Of a stretch of DNA of 64,000 bases, positions 43,818 through 55,180 are shown in pieces. Source of the DNA: Ianthella basta (Eukaryota; Porifera; Demospongiae; Verongiida; Ianthellidae); assembly GCA_964019415.1 (NCBI GenBank), contig OZ025869.1, positions 3,471,594 through 3,535,593 on the forward strand, given 5' to 3'. Numbering within the stretch: position 1 is the stretch's first letter; every line of letters starts with the position of its first letter. The notes under the pieces were generated by a model. It was not told the DNA's origin and ran no database searches. It saw nothing but the letters and a program-made list of their open reading frames with translations. Both the position numbers and the translations under genes were made by a program.

Positions 43818-44810
43818 TTAATTGCCACCAATGAGGAAAAGAGTGAAACACTTCGTTGGATTCCTCCATATTACCATGGTCTCGCTGTAGCCTGCTGGGT
43901 CCACAACATAATGGCCATTGGGCAAGTGGAACTCCCTGTCTACAACCACTGTCAATGCACTTTGATCAAAACGATGGCAGCCAATGTAGGCAACTTCCTC
44001 AATGGTATCAATCTGCTTGACTTGTTCCTTGTACTTGTCAAAATTACAGCCTAAAGGAGAAGATCCACTTGGGGCAATGCATTCTTCATGAAGTGCACAG
44101 TCAACTAAAGGTGACACTACTCGCTCTTGCAGAAATGAGCAGTTTCGGAAGATAGTAAGACCAGATTCCTTCTGAAAACGTTTTCCCACCTGCTTACGCG
44201 TTACCCCTAGATACCTATAGGTTTCCTCCCTGGTGAAAGCTCCATCGTAGAATCCATTGGAATTCACTCTGATTGGAAACTTCTGTATTTCTGAAAAGAG
44301 AATGTCCACAAGTGGGCGCCTCAGCCTGATACTTGCATCCATGAAGAATACAATTTCATACTCTGACAGTATCTTCTGTATTGCCAATGGTTTCCATGCA
44401 TATTTTTGCAGGTCTCCCACATGAGGTGGATAAGTGTCAAATGGAAAATTTCGAATTTCAACATTACGTAATCGTTGCAGCTGTTCCACTTGTTCTTCGG
44501 TCAGTCCGATGTCCATCATGATGATCTTCATATCTGGCATTATGTTCTGCACAGACCCAATGCCATCCAGCGATTCAATCCAGTGATTTGATGATGCAGC
44601 AGTGAGGATTACTGTCTTGCAAGCCATGAAGTCAAGGCATGTACAACCTTGCACCTGGGATTCATTTCCAATAGCACTAGCATTGACCTGTCCACACAGC
44701 TCAGGTAGGTGCTTAGCTTCAGCTTCCTTGCAACAGTGCTCTTTGTTTCGGTAGGGTGTAGGATTTCCCACTTTCATTTCTGAACACGTAACTCCAACAG
44801 TGTCAGGAAT
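43818..44810 (-). CDS. DUF1647 glycosyltransferase-like protein, copy C
   Basis: The minus-strand exon is open for 330 codons from the same acceptor as copy A (cattttaatcag). Conserved family blocks are SSNHWIESLDGIGSV, MDIGLTEEQVEQLQRLRNVE, FFMDASIRLRRPLVDILF, NGFYDGAFTREETYRYLG and the C-terminal HRFDQSALTVVVD. Compared with A it ends a few residues earlier. A likely Golgi-type glycosyltransferase by family resemblance; substrate unknown. No signal-anchor exon comparable to 16047-16175 was found upstream, so the gene may be incomplete or driven by a different first exon. Confidence 0.85.
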   Translation of the reverse strand: MPDTVGVTCSEMKVGNPTPYRNKEHCCKEAEAKHLPELCGQVNASAIGNESQVQGCTCLDFMACKTVILTAASSNHWIESLDGIGSVQNIMPDMKIIMMDIGLTEEQVEQLQRLRNVEIRNFPFDTYPPHVGDLQKYAWKPLAIQKILSEYEIVFFMDASIRLRRPLVDILFSEIQKFPIRVNSNGFYDGAFTREETYRYLGVTRKQVGKRFQKESGLTIFRNCSFLQERVVSPLVDCALHEECIAPSGSSPLGCNFDKYKEQVKQIDTIEEVAYIGCHRFDQSALTVVVDREFHLPNGHYVVDPAGYSETMVIWRNPTKCFTLFLIGGN

Positions 44811-44867
44811 CTGATTAAAATGAGACAAAGCAAAAACAGACAGAGCATCGAATGGAATACTTGACAT

Positions 44868-45403
44868 ATAAGCATAAATTATTCATTTGACTGCATGCAA
44901 AGTGGCAGCTGCTTGCAGGGTACAAGTGAACAGTGCACACACCATGGTGTGCTATATAGTAGCAGCTAAAGCTAGTGCCTTAAGTAGCACCAATCCCCTC
45001 CATTTGGGATCTTATGGTTAAACATGCAGTGCATGGCAAATAACTAATTACAACAGCTACAGTATATCTCCCTCTATGTAAATGAGGGTTGGCATGCAAT
45101 TTTAGCATGCAGTATATACAGTAATTCAGGCTTGTTCAAGGAAATGCAGTAGTGGTCAGAATTTCAGTTTGTGAAAGTTAAAGTTTAAGCTACTTACCAG
45201 ACTGTGCAGACTGCGAACGTGCATGGAAAGAAACCAGCACCAGTATAGAGAAAATTTATGCATTATACAACAAATGTTTCAAAATTTAATGGTAGCATAA
45301 TGTCTTAGTGGGTCTCACATAATATGGGAATCTTTTTCTGTCACCACACTATCATTGAATCGGTTCAGTGTGCAGTTATGTCATGTGATATAGCTTTCGA
45401 CGT
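44868..45403. other. No gene recognised
   Basis: Intron-like sequence upstream (minus strand) of DUF1647 copy C, without motifs. Confidence 0.4.
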
Positions 45404-45407
45404 TTAA

Positions 45408-46024
45408 CCCATTATGACCCAATTTCAAACTTCGCACTCGTGTACTGTGAGCCCAACTTAAAAATGGTGGCTATGTACAAGCCCCGTACTTTTGCTTTTC
45501 GGTGGCTTTCCTGGCTTTCTTTGCGCGAAATGTTGACATTGGGCGTTGCATTCCATGGTGCTGTTTCTTAGAAAGGCTATGGGATGTTTGTGGTCCAGCT
45601 CTAGATTCTTTGCAAGTGTGTGCAGCCTAAGAAGACGAGAACGGTAAGCGAAGACTTGTATTTTGCTTGCTGGCACTTCTATGACCCAGAAAAGGACCTA
45701 GGAGCTGCTCTAGCTGCTGGACTATTTGTTCAACAGCCAACTGCATTCGTTCTTGTCGCTACGTGGTACATGGTAGCTCTCTGGTCACGCACAAAAATGG
45801 TGTGTAACTTCGCAAAACGCTCGGCGCTTGATTGCACGGCACGAGACCGACCAGAAGAGACAGCGAGAGTCTGAAATGATGGCCAAATGACTACTAGGCG
45901 AGCTGTGAAAAGTTCGTACCATTCCTCCGTTCTTGGCAGCAAAACCAAGGAAATGTTCGTCTGAAATGGGCCTTAAGCACATACAAATATTTCACGTAAA
46001 TTTGCGTCTATGGGCCTTAATGGT
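45408..46024. mobile_element. TTAA-flanked MITE, piggyBac type
   Basis: TTAA occurs at 45404-45407 and 46025-46028. The ends cccattatgaccc and gggccttaatggt are inverted repeats matching at 10 of 13 positions. The start CCCATTA is shared with the full piggyBac element at 50668. Block B preserves the empty TTAA (29622-29625). The interior has two short open frames without recognised similarity. Confidence 0.87.
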
Positions 46025-46028
46025 TTAA

Positions 46029-46090
46029 ACAAGTATTTCGAGTTAAAAAAATCTCATAGGGCTGCTGCCCCAACTTGAAATACTTGCTCT
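46029..46090. repeat. Short palindromic element, copy 3
   Basis: The ends caagtatttcgagtt and aacttgaaatacttgc surround a ctgctgcccc core. It lies directly beside the MITE. Confidence 0.7.
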
Positions 46091-46318
46091 CTCTGGTCAC
46101 TACTGTGTTATCAATATGTAGTAGCTATTGCAACAAATCTGTGTAATTCATCAACACACTTGTGAACACACTTCACAGGAGAGAATGAATACAAATGATT
46201 GAAGCGGATACGGGTAGAGTCAAACTATTTTGACACGTGCACAATGGCACAGTACTTTAATTTACATACCTTATACACATTTTGCACATTCTCAGAGTTG
46301 CCAAAAACACAATCAAGT

Positions 46319-46384
46319 ACACACACACACACGCGCGCACACGCACATGCGCGTGCGCACACACACACACGCGCACACGCGCGT

Positions 46385-46427
<43 letters not shown>

Positions 46428-46440
46428 CATACACACACAG
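46319..46440. repeat. (CA)n microsatellite with CG interruptions, block C
   Basis: The alternating purine-pyrimidine tract includes acgcgcgcac and gcgcgtgcgc, a sequence type with Z-DNA potential. Confidence 0.95.
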
Positions 46441-46577
46441 AAACATGCATGTAGCTAAATACACACATGCAAACATATGTATACATGCACTCTAAAATAC
46501 ATAGATGAGAGGGACTTGGACGGAGGGCACTCAAAGTCCTTTCCTTGGTCTTTCCAGCGTGAGAAAGGCAAATAAAA

Positions 46578-48515
46578 GGTATACTATACAATAACAGAAG
46601 TGAAAATTACATCATGTTGATTAATATAGCTACTGGCACACGCATGTGCATGTGCATCCATACAAGGAAAACAGTCAATAATATGAGAAGTCATAGACAT
46701 TGTCATTGTCAGTTCGCATGCACGTCCCCATCACAGCAGCCGTATTCCCCCTTTGCACGGGTACACGAATTACATAAACAGAAAAAAATGGCGGGATGGT
46801 GAATGCTGCTGACCGGAGCGGGTGATTTGTCGCTCATTGAGTATCGGGAACAGACTAAGTATGTCCGAGGCTCGATTGGAATCGATTGGAGAAGCAGATT
46901 CTCGAGCGAGGTGCGCGGTATGTCGGCGTCCTGTGGCCCTGAGAAGAGATGGCGCCATACGCGTACACAGACCGCTTGGGCACCGCTGCGCTGGATCAGG
47001 AGAGCTGCCAAGTACGGTTATCCAGGATACTGGCACTGTTTGCCATCCCCCATCACAGGCACCCGCAACGCAGACACCGACTCCACCAGCAGTGACGGCA
47101 GGCCCCGCCAGACCTCAACGCATTCCAATCTTGAAGAGGCTTCCCCGCGCTTCTCAGGACCCAGCCGCTAGGAAGCTTGCAGCGATTTTGGAACAGGTCA
47201 CAGCGGCTAATGATGCGGACGCATGGATGCGCTTGATGAACTTTGAGGATGCGATTCTTTTGGGATCACCCATCGGTGGGTCTACCTCAGTGGATGCTGC
47301 CATCATCAGCAGGGTGGAGGCACTGAAAGTCATGGGAAAGAGGCTGGCTCATTTTCAGAAGCATGACGCCCTCATCCTGCTTCGCCATTCATTTGCTATC
47401 CCCAAGATACTTTACATCTTGAGGACGGCACCATGCTTCTCCTCTCCCTGCCTTGAGAGTTTTGATCAGGAGCTTCGCTCCATGATGGGTGCTATCCTTA
47501 ACATCAGCCTAGTGGATGCTTCATCCTGGTCACAGGCTACATTACCTGTTGGATCTGGGGGTTCGTAGGGCAGTTCAGCTTGCACCTTCTGCCTTTTTGG
47601 ATTCCGCTTCCGGCTGCAAGGAACTCGTGAACAGGATCCTTCCGCAGACCCCCCCTTTATCTTGCTGTGGAGGCAGCCCTCAAGGAATGGAGCAGAGGAC
47701 ATGATCAGCCACCGCCATGTACTCCTGACAACACATGGCAAAGGGCCTGGGACAAGCCACGGGTACAGGCCACCTCTAATGTCTTACTGGAAACTGCCCC
47801 GGATCCGCGAGCACGGGCTAGGCTTCTTGCCACTGCCACCACGGAATCAGGTGCCTGGCTACATGCCCTGCCAATTACATCTCTTGGGCTCAGGATGGAT
47901 GATGAAGTTGTGAGAGTTGCTGTGGGACTTCGCCTAGGGGTGCTGTTGTGCCAGCCACACCTCTGCAGCCGGTGCGGAGCACCAGTTGATGAGTTAGCCA
48001 CTCACGGTCTAAGCTGCTCCAAGAGCCAAGGTCGACATCCTCGACATGCTGCCATCAACGAGCTGATCCAGCGATCTTTGGTCACAGCTGGAATCCCTGC
48101 ACAACTGGAGCCCACTGGTGTTTGTCGTTCTGATGGGAAGAGACCGGATGGGTCTACGGTGATGCCCTGGAGGTGCGGTCGTGCCCTAGCATGGGACGCC
48201 ACATGCCCAGACACCTACGCCCCCTCCCATCTGAGGTTGGCCACAAGTGAAGCTGGTGCCGTTGCAGAGCAGGCTGAAATGAGGAAGAGCGTTAAGTATG
48301 CTGACCTTCAAGCAAGCCATCACTTCGTCCCAGTGGCGATTGAAACATCCGGAGTGTTCGGACAGGAGGCACTCTCCTTCATCCGAGAGCTTGGACGCCG
48401 CTTGCGAGTGAAGACGGGAGAACCCCAGTCACATTTCTACCTGCAACAGAGAGTTGCTGTAGCCGTGCAAAGGGGGAATACGGCTGCCGTGATGGGCAGG
48501 TGCATGCGAACTGAC
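46578..48515 (+). mobile_element. Internally deleted RLE-type LINE with 53-bp inverted ends
   Basis: The 13-bp duplication aaggcaaataaaa flanks it (46565-46577, 48516-48528), and block B keeps an aatgcaaataaaa single copy at 30101-30113. The last 53 bp (48463-48515) recur as an inverted copy at 46708-46760. The 130 bp between the left duplication and this inverted copy could be an inverted 3' UTR. Such a structure fits a 5' inversion during target-primed insertion (twin priming) or a head-to-head joint. Confidence 0.85.
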
Positions 48516-48557
48516 AAGGCAAATAAAATGGCCGACAATATAAATTCCCTATCTTAA
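46865..48557 (+). pseudogene. Deleted and frameshifted RLE-LINE protein
   Basis: The N-terminal zinc finger (CAVCRRPVALRRDGAIRVHR) and the following segment fuse directly from LMNFEDAI to LLGSPIGG. This skips the whole reverse transcriptase core present at 22.7-25.7 kb, including YLDD. A frameshift near 47560 separates it from the C-terminal part, which still has the CCHC knuckle (CSRCGAPVDELATHGLSC) and RSDGKRPDGSTVMPW of the endonuclease. The last codons read into flanking DNA. It cannot reverse transcribe. Confidence 0.88.
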
Positions 48558-49460
48558 ATACTTCCGTCGATACATTATTATATAAATGCTAACATAGTTA
48601 TACTACTGCAGCTTATGTATTATATAAACATACATACATACATACAAATATACATACCGACATACCAATATACCACAGGAAGTGTGACACAAAGCATACA
48701 ACAAAATGTCAAAACGAAAACAATATAAAGGCTGCCTGCAGCAGCCCCTAAAAAGTTGATTCTGACTTTAGAAGTTACTTTAATTGCTGGTGTGCTCGAC
48801 TGTCCAAAGAGTGATCAATCTATTATCGGCATGCCTAAATTTTCACATCTTTTACTCAGTCTGCTCAAGGGGTTTAATACATTTGCCTCTTTATCTCCAC
48901 TAAGATTTTCTCTGTAGCTTCACAGTCATCAGTATTGTGCTGAGGACCACTTCAATGCAGTATTATAGTGTTGACAATATTTCAACACAATTTTGTCATT
49001 GCCCTAATTATTGCAAGAGTGGAAGAAAATTACACTTTTGGTGCATGGAATTCAGTCATTTGTCTTTTCGAACAAAATTGGATGGGGGTCACTGAAATTA
49101 TCCTGTCCATGCATCATGCAGACTGGTATATACAGAATTTCCTGCAATTCAGCATGCATTCTTTACTTCTTATATTTACTATATTTTAGACTGTATCTTG
49201 GCATGAATAAATTTGCTGTGCAGTCAGACACAAATAGCGATTGGTGTTTTTTGGTTTGCTATACCAGCACCAACGTTTTGGGTTAAGCTTATTAAGGTTA
49301 TTATCTGTCTTTGCATTTGTGAGGCCAATGCTACTTCTGCTAGTTGTTTCATGATCAGCTCTCTGTTGTGAAGGGATGGGTGTTTATGCACCTTTGTGGC
49401 TGAGTTGTTCACATACTATATATGCGTTTTGTTATATAACACCTCCGACTTCTCTCTCAG
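48530..49460. other. Duplicated sequence shared with 30000-31010
   Basis: Landmarks are as given for the block B copy. No gene is supported. Confidence 0.6.
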
Positions 49461-49797
49461 GTTCTATGCTTCACAGATGCCCGAAGTCACTTCAATTCCA
49501 ATTCGCATGAACTATGCATTTCTGCACTTGCTTCCTGGTCTTTTGATCATGGCACGATTGCCCATTAACCCCCTCTTCTCCTCAGAGACAGCACAGGCAA
49601 GTGGTTCTGTTGTGGTGCATGAGTTGACATACTCCTCCTTGGCTAATTCTTTAAGGGCACAGATGTTAAGGCCACCCAGCTACTGGAACTCTCACTTCTC
49701 CTACAGATGCAGAACCTTGACAAGACATTCCGAGAATGCCACAGTAGCTGCAAGGGAGTACAGCTGGATGATTGGTCCGAGGGACGTTTTTGTCTGA
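49461..49797 (+). CDS. Putative exon of unknown family, block C
   Basis: The acceptor ttctctctcag precedes an open frame with MNYAFLHLLPGLLIMARLP and VHELTYSSLANSLRAQ. The frame continues longer than in block B, to a TGA at 49795-49797. The family is not recognised. Confidence 0.3.
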
Positions 49798-49919
49798 ACG
49801 TGCACATTATACACAGTAAGCAGGAGAGCACTCACGCACAAGTTGGGTTCAGCAGTGATTCAATATGCTAGATAGGAGGGTTGGGCTGTTCCAGGCTAAT
49901 GCTATACTATGCTTGTCTA

Positions 49920-50200
49920 ATTCACTGTCTAAGAATAAGATTACAGCTCATTGTGTACCTGTCAGTACAGCTTTTGGTAGTGTGTTGCAATACACACACA
50001 GCATAGTGCCGGTGTGTGTGCACCTTAAAGTCTACACAAACCCACTGGTATACCACTATTGCCACTACTTGTATATACACCAGATACCTCTGTTGCTGAT
50101 GCTGCCATCACATACCACCAATGCCAGCTACACTGCTACCAACCCATCACCATTAAACGTGCCATCACACATGCATACAAATTCAAGCAGACACATATAG
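49920..50200. repeat. Segmental duplicate shared with 20660-21020 and 31480-31760
   Basis: Same landmarks. Block C homology stops near 50205. Confidence 0.85.
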
Positions 50201-50205
50201 CTAGA

Positions 50206-50663
50206 CCATATGTGAGCGGATTTGAGGAAACAACCCACTTCGCGCAGTTTATCGATTTTGAGTTAGTGACACCGTGTTAAAGCAGAGTAGTTGAGCTCTC
50301 TATTACCCTTTGTTGCGCTTCGATAGCTGCTTCAATTCCCGAGATACGCTTGCCTAAAATGTGAAATTACGTTAGGTGCTTGGCTGAAAAAAGGCGTTAA
50401 GAACATGGACTTCCGGTCACGGCACAAATGGCGGACAGTTGGGTTGGTCGTAGTGGGAAGCGTATCTGCCTCGTCCTCAGCACGGGAAGGTCTTCACGCT
50501 CATCGGGAATGCTGGAGTAGTGTACGTATGTTGACTTCGAGCAAGGCCTGGTTGCCTTGAATAATGTGCGTAGCTTTTTATGCTTACATAACATGTTTGT
50601 ATACGTGGCGCCCGATGGCCACCATGTAAATTCGAAGTCTTCGTTTGAGCTTTAGAGAAGGAA
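50206..50663. other. No gene recognised
   Basis: Spacer between block C and the piggyBac element. Confidence 0.4.
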
Positions 50664-50667
50664 TTAA

Positions 50668-53568
50668 CCCATTAGCCGCCATTTTTTACTATGCGCACGT
50701 TGACCGTAATGACCGAATACAATTTCGCAGACACGTGTTGCGCCTTCGGTGCGTCTTGTTTGCTTGCTAGTTGCCTTCGAGATCAGCGCAACTGGGAAAA
50801 TTGGTGGCAGCTGATCTGCATGTGGCACCAAGGAAGATCTACAGTGCTTTTGTGATCTCCAACGAAGATTTTGGGAGCAGCTAGGAAAGGATTTTGAAGC
50901 AGGCGCAAAAAGAGGTAAGTAATCGCACACATGCTCCATGTAATGCACATGCAGAACGCTTACCTGCTTGATGCTTGCTTTACTACCGTACTGTACTACA
51001 CTACAATAAGTTGTTCGATAAGATGCCATGATTCTGACAAGAAATACAACTGTATATGTACATGTGTAAATGAAATCTGTATGCATACGGTTGGGTTACA
51101 TGCGAGACTAGTTAGATGCACCGCTGCTTGTGAAAGAGGAAAAAGCAGTCGTCATCTCTTCCTGTGTGACACAGAAACGCTTTACAATCTGTACATTGCC
51201 ATACAGTGCACCTTCTTTGCTTCTTCCAGGAACAGTATTGGCAGCGCTGCTGCTTCTCGCCCTTCGTTGGAAAGTGGTCAAGGCAGAAGCGCTTGCTACT
51301 GGCAGGAAGAAGGGATGGTCGACCTGGTCTCTTTCTACCAACATAGCTACCAATCAACTCCTTTGCTAAGGTTTGTCTGAATGTTTTCATGTTGCTGATC
51401 TTTAGAGTGGTGTACTGCTTGGCTAGAATGTATGCATTGGTGGAGGCGAGATCCAACGGAAACCAGAAAATGTATTTGTAGTATTTTCTACACTTGATTG
51501 GGACATGGTAGTACCCTCACAGTTGGTCGTTCCAGTCCACTCCTCCCATGTATTTATTGTACAGTGCAATGGATGTAGGGCAAGGTACTTTGTCTCGTGT
51601 ACCATCTCTCTTTTTTCGCAATACAGTTTCACTGCATGTAGGGTCGGAATTGCTCGAGATCAGTACTACTGGGCGATTGTCCTGCCATATTGATACTGCC
51701 ATGTTTGACCCCTGATTTGTCCTTGACACGCTATCACCTCTTTTCTTCAATCCTTTCTTTACATACGTTGCGAGATCTTTTGGAAATCCTTTGCGGTTTG
51801 ACCTCAGAGTGCCACACCCATACAGGCCAACACGGAGGAGATCTAGCAGCAGGTCAACGCTAGAGAAGAAGTTGTCAAAGTATAAGTGCCGGTATGTATG
51901 GTGCAAATCCTCACTTAGGTGTTTTACTACAGAACTTCTTAGGCCATGTTCCACTCCTTTCCCAGTCTTCCCAGTATACACCTTTAGTGCAGACACATAA
52001 CCATTTACTGCCTCTGCCCTCATCCATATCTTGATGCCTCTTTTGACTGGCTTATTTGGCATGTACTGCTTTAAGGAAGATCTGCCCTTGTATGGGATCA
52101 TAGCTTCATCGATGCAGAGATCTTGTCCTGGCTCATATATAGCTGAAAACCGGTCTGTGAGGGATGTAAGTATTGGGCGTATTTTGCCAAGCTTGTCATA
52201 GTCAGAGCTACCAGGTGCAGAGAGGGTTGCATTGTTTGAGAAGTGGATAAAGCGATGTATGTCGAAGAACCGTATCCGGCTAATTCTATCTGCTATTGGT
52301 GAATAGTGATATACCAAGTCCTTTTGCCAGTATTCGTAGATTGAGGGCAGCTTTACTAACCCCATTAGCATCATGAACCCGAAATAGGCACACAACTCCT
52401 CTGGTGTGATTGGTTCCCAACTATCCCCGATGCATGTAGTGGCGTACCTGTTTGTTTTGACCACTATTAGATCCATAATAGTGGACGTAAAAAACAGAAA
52501 GAAGATCTCCTTGATGGAGGCAGGGATGGTTATGCGTGGACCGCCATCGACTGTGCATGGAACTGTGTGGACGGGTGGGCATTCCTTTCTCCACTTGATG
52601 TTCTTAGAGCTGTAAGTACGTACATGAGAGAGAGAGATACAGCTGCCCGTTAGGAGGTGCCACGGTGACTTGGTTGATACGTATACTTACACACCTCAGG
52701 CTGCTTATGTTGACCTGTGCCATTGGTTCCTCTTCCCTGTCTGTAAAGCGAATGTGCATGTTTACATACAGTAGTTGTAAATGAGAGCATATGTACTGAA
52801 ATGCTAACCCATCTTCATTGTCATCAGACATGTTGCCTTTCTCTTCCTTTTCCATTTCCTCCTCATTCTCCTCTTTCTTTTCCCCTTCCTCCTCACCTTC
52901 CTCTGTCTTTTCCTCTTCCTTCTCATCTTCCTCTTTCTTTTTGTCTTCCTCCTCCTCTTCTTCATAGAATCCGAGTTCCTTGTCACTGCCGGGAAAGAAG
53001 ACTTCATCAACATCTCCTCCTTCTTCAACATCATCTTCAGCCTCCAGAAGAGCCAAGACTTCCTCTCTAGAAAGCCTACTTCCTGCACTGCTCGTCATTT
53101 TGTGCCTGCATGTGGTTTATTTACTAATATGCAACGTGTTTGCGAAGTTCATGCGACTTTCTATACGCTTTTCGTATCGAACTTTGCTTACCTTGGCGCC
53201 AAATGCGTAGAACGTACGACAGATGACGTTGGGTGAGTGTCATAGAGCGTTCGATTGCTCGGGAATAGCAGTAGGAACAGGGAACGCCGACGAGTACATG
53301 TTATGCTTTATGACGGTGTTGAAAAATGGCGTAGCTATAAATCGCTTAAAATCGGCGTCACTGAAGACGACACTACAGTTGATTTGGCGCAGTTAGAACA
53401 CTGAAATTGTTGTCTCAGCATGCTGTTCTTTAAATGACAGAAATACTATTATGTACAGCAGTAGGAGCCTTTGTTGCGGGTCCTGTCATTTTGTCGTGAA
53501 AAGACAACAACGGTCATAAACGCATTGCATAATATTGTCGTCTAAAGACGACTACGGCGGCTAATGGG
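50668..53568 (-). mobile_element. Complete piggyBac-superfamily transposon
   Basis: TTAA at 50664-50667 and 53569-53572 flank perfect 13-bp inverted ends, cccattagccgcc and ggcggctaatggg. The 2901-bp element carries one transposase gene on the minus strand. Near the right end a subterminal palindrome, gtcgtctaaagacgac, is present. Confidence 0.96.
51112..53098 (-). pseudogene. piggyBac transposase, one intron, single in-frame TGA
   Basis: Exon 1 (53098-52695) encodes a long acidic N-terminus rich in Glu, Asp and Lys. The 85-bp intron (52694-52610; AG|GTGTGT donor, ttacag acceptor) restores frame. Exon 2 (52609-51112) has PGBD blocks: KWRKECPPVHTV, LCIDEAMIPYKGR (first catalytic Asp), HLYFDNFFSSVDLL (second), YNKYMGGVDWNDQL (third), and a C-terminal cysteine-rich domain with CQYCSW and CTDCKAFLC. 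A TGA at 51517-51519 directly after WNDQL interrupts an otherwise open frame, which continues with GYYHVPIKCRKYYKYIFW. In related proteins the position is usually Arg, so a C-to-T change in a CGA codon is the simplest cause. Confidence 0.88.
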
Positions 53569-53572
53569 TTAA

Positions 53573-53899
53573 AGATTCAAACTTGGCCACAAGATAGGGA
53601 CTGTACCATAGATATGAATGATACCAAAATCCGTTTTTTGGATAAATATCACACGCATGATTGTTTTGTCCCATATCTATTGTTTACATATTGCACGAAG
53701 TGGGTCATTTTCTCAAATCCGCTCACATATAGATCAACAACATACGTACAGTGCAAATTGCAGCAATGCCAATCACTCATACAAGTCAGCTCATATACAA
53801 TAGCCACCACACACAATCACCACCACCACACAGTGCCACTATGTGCCATGCCACAGTGGTGGTTGCAAAACAGCACAAAGCTGTGATTCTTCAGTGACA
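53573..53899. other. No gene recognised
   Basis: Short spacer between the piggyBac element and the repeat block. Confidence 0.4.
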
Positions 53900-54860
53900 A
53901 GACACATAAACCACGGCACCACTTTGCATATTTTGCACTGCTGTATTCAGCACTGAATGCATGCATTGGAATCACTGACTTGATGTGATGCAATGGAGCA
54001 AGAAGGCCTGCCGAGGCGGGCTTTCTTGCAGGTGTACCACTGCCACCACTGACTGCTGCATTCACATACGATATGGCACGTGGCAGTAAGGCACTTGCAA
54101 GAAAGCCCACCAAAGGCGGGAGCTTTCTTACAAGGTTCCACCACCACCAACTGCCACATTCATGTACGTTGGGGCAAATGGCAGTAGAGCACATTCACAT
54201 TCAATGGCCACAATGCAGTGGGGCACACTGCCACCACTGGCTACCAAATTCACACATGGTGGGGCAGATGGCACTAAGACACATGGACATTCAATGGAGC
54301 ACATGGCAGTAGAGCACCTGCATCACTGTCTGTCACATTCACATGTGCAATGATAGAAGCAGAGGATGGCGTGTCTGGCTAAATGAGATTTTTCGAGTGA
54401 TGCATGCAACTGTACAGTGAAAACAGCTACAGAGCAGGCCAAATTGGTCCTAGGGTGCAGAATGAGATTACACTGTGAGGTTTGTACACTGTTGTCAATG
54501 TGTATTGACATGTTCCAGCTAGCTATAGCTATAGCTACAGTCTGTAGTTACACTGGCCCTATCTTACATATAGTATAGCTAGTACTGTTCTAGCTGTGGT
54601 GTATGTGAGGGAATGCAAGTTATTTGCAGGCATGAGAACACAAATGGAAAGCATTTTGTGTACAGACAACTGATATATTGCATAGGCATGATAGAGGCCT
54701 AAGGTGCAGCCCAATTCTATTGCTTCTCAAGTATGCAGCCATAGTTGCACTGCGCATCTGCAGGTCTTTGCAGGTCAGGTCACCTTACAACCCATTCCAA
54801 AGTTAATTCCATTGGGCTGCATCTGCTGCCATGTGTTTTCACTATATCAGATTTATAATG
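53900..54860. repeat. Repeat block shared with 14400-15350
   Basis: The order of landmarks is conserved, including ggcgggctttcttgcaggtg and ttgtcaatgtgtattgacat. The copies differ by scattered substitutions and small indels. Confidence 0.8.
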
Positions 54861-54879
54861 CTTAAAATCATCTTTGTTG

Positions 54880-55180
54880 TCTTTTCACACACAGTGGGGC
54901 ACATGGCAGTGGGGCACTTGCAAGTGCACCATTGCCACCACTGACTGTCACATTCACATACGGTGGGGCACTTACAAGGAAGCCCACCAAAGGTGGGCTA
55001 TTTGGCAAATGCACCAGTGACAATCACATATGGTGGGGCACATAGTGGTAGAACACTACCACCACTACTTGCAACATTCACATACGGTTGGGGCACATGG
55101 TGGTAGAGCAATTGCAAGAAAGAATACCATTGCCCCTCTGCCACACCACTAACTGCTACATTCACATACAGCCAGCATCA
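54880..55180. repeat. Degenerate tandem repeats (cacattcacatacggtgggg type)
   Basis: At least four units of about 55-65 bp share cacattcacatacggtgggg and ggcacatgg motifs with the adjoining block. Confidence 0.75.

Noticed and set aside
45458..45948. Coding frames inside the 617-bp TTAA MITE
   Set aside because: Short overlapping frames on both strands without piggyBac or other motifs; more likely filler sequence.
51517..51519. Selenocysteine or readthrough recoding of the TGA in the piggyBac gene
   Set aside because: The position is usually Arg in the family and a CGA to TGA change explains it; no SECIS-like structure was recognised.
52801..53070. Plus-strand Pro/Leu-rich frame opposite the piggyBac acidic N-terminus
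   Set aside because: Shadow of the acidic Glu-rich exon on the other strand.
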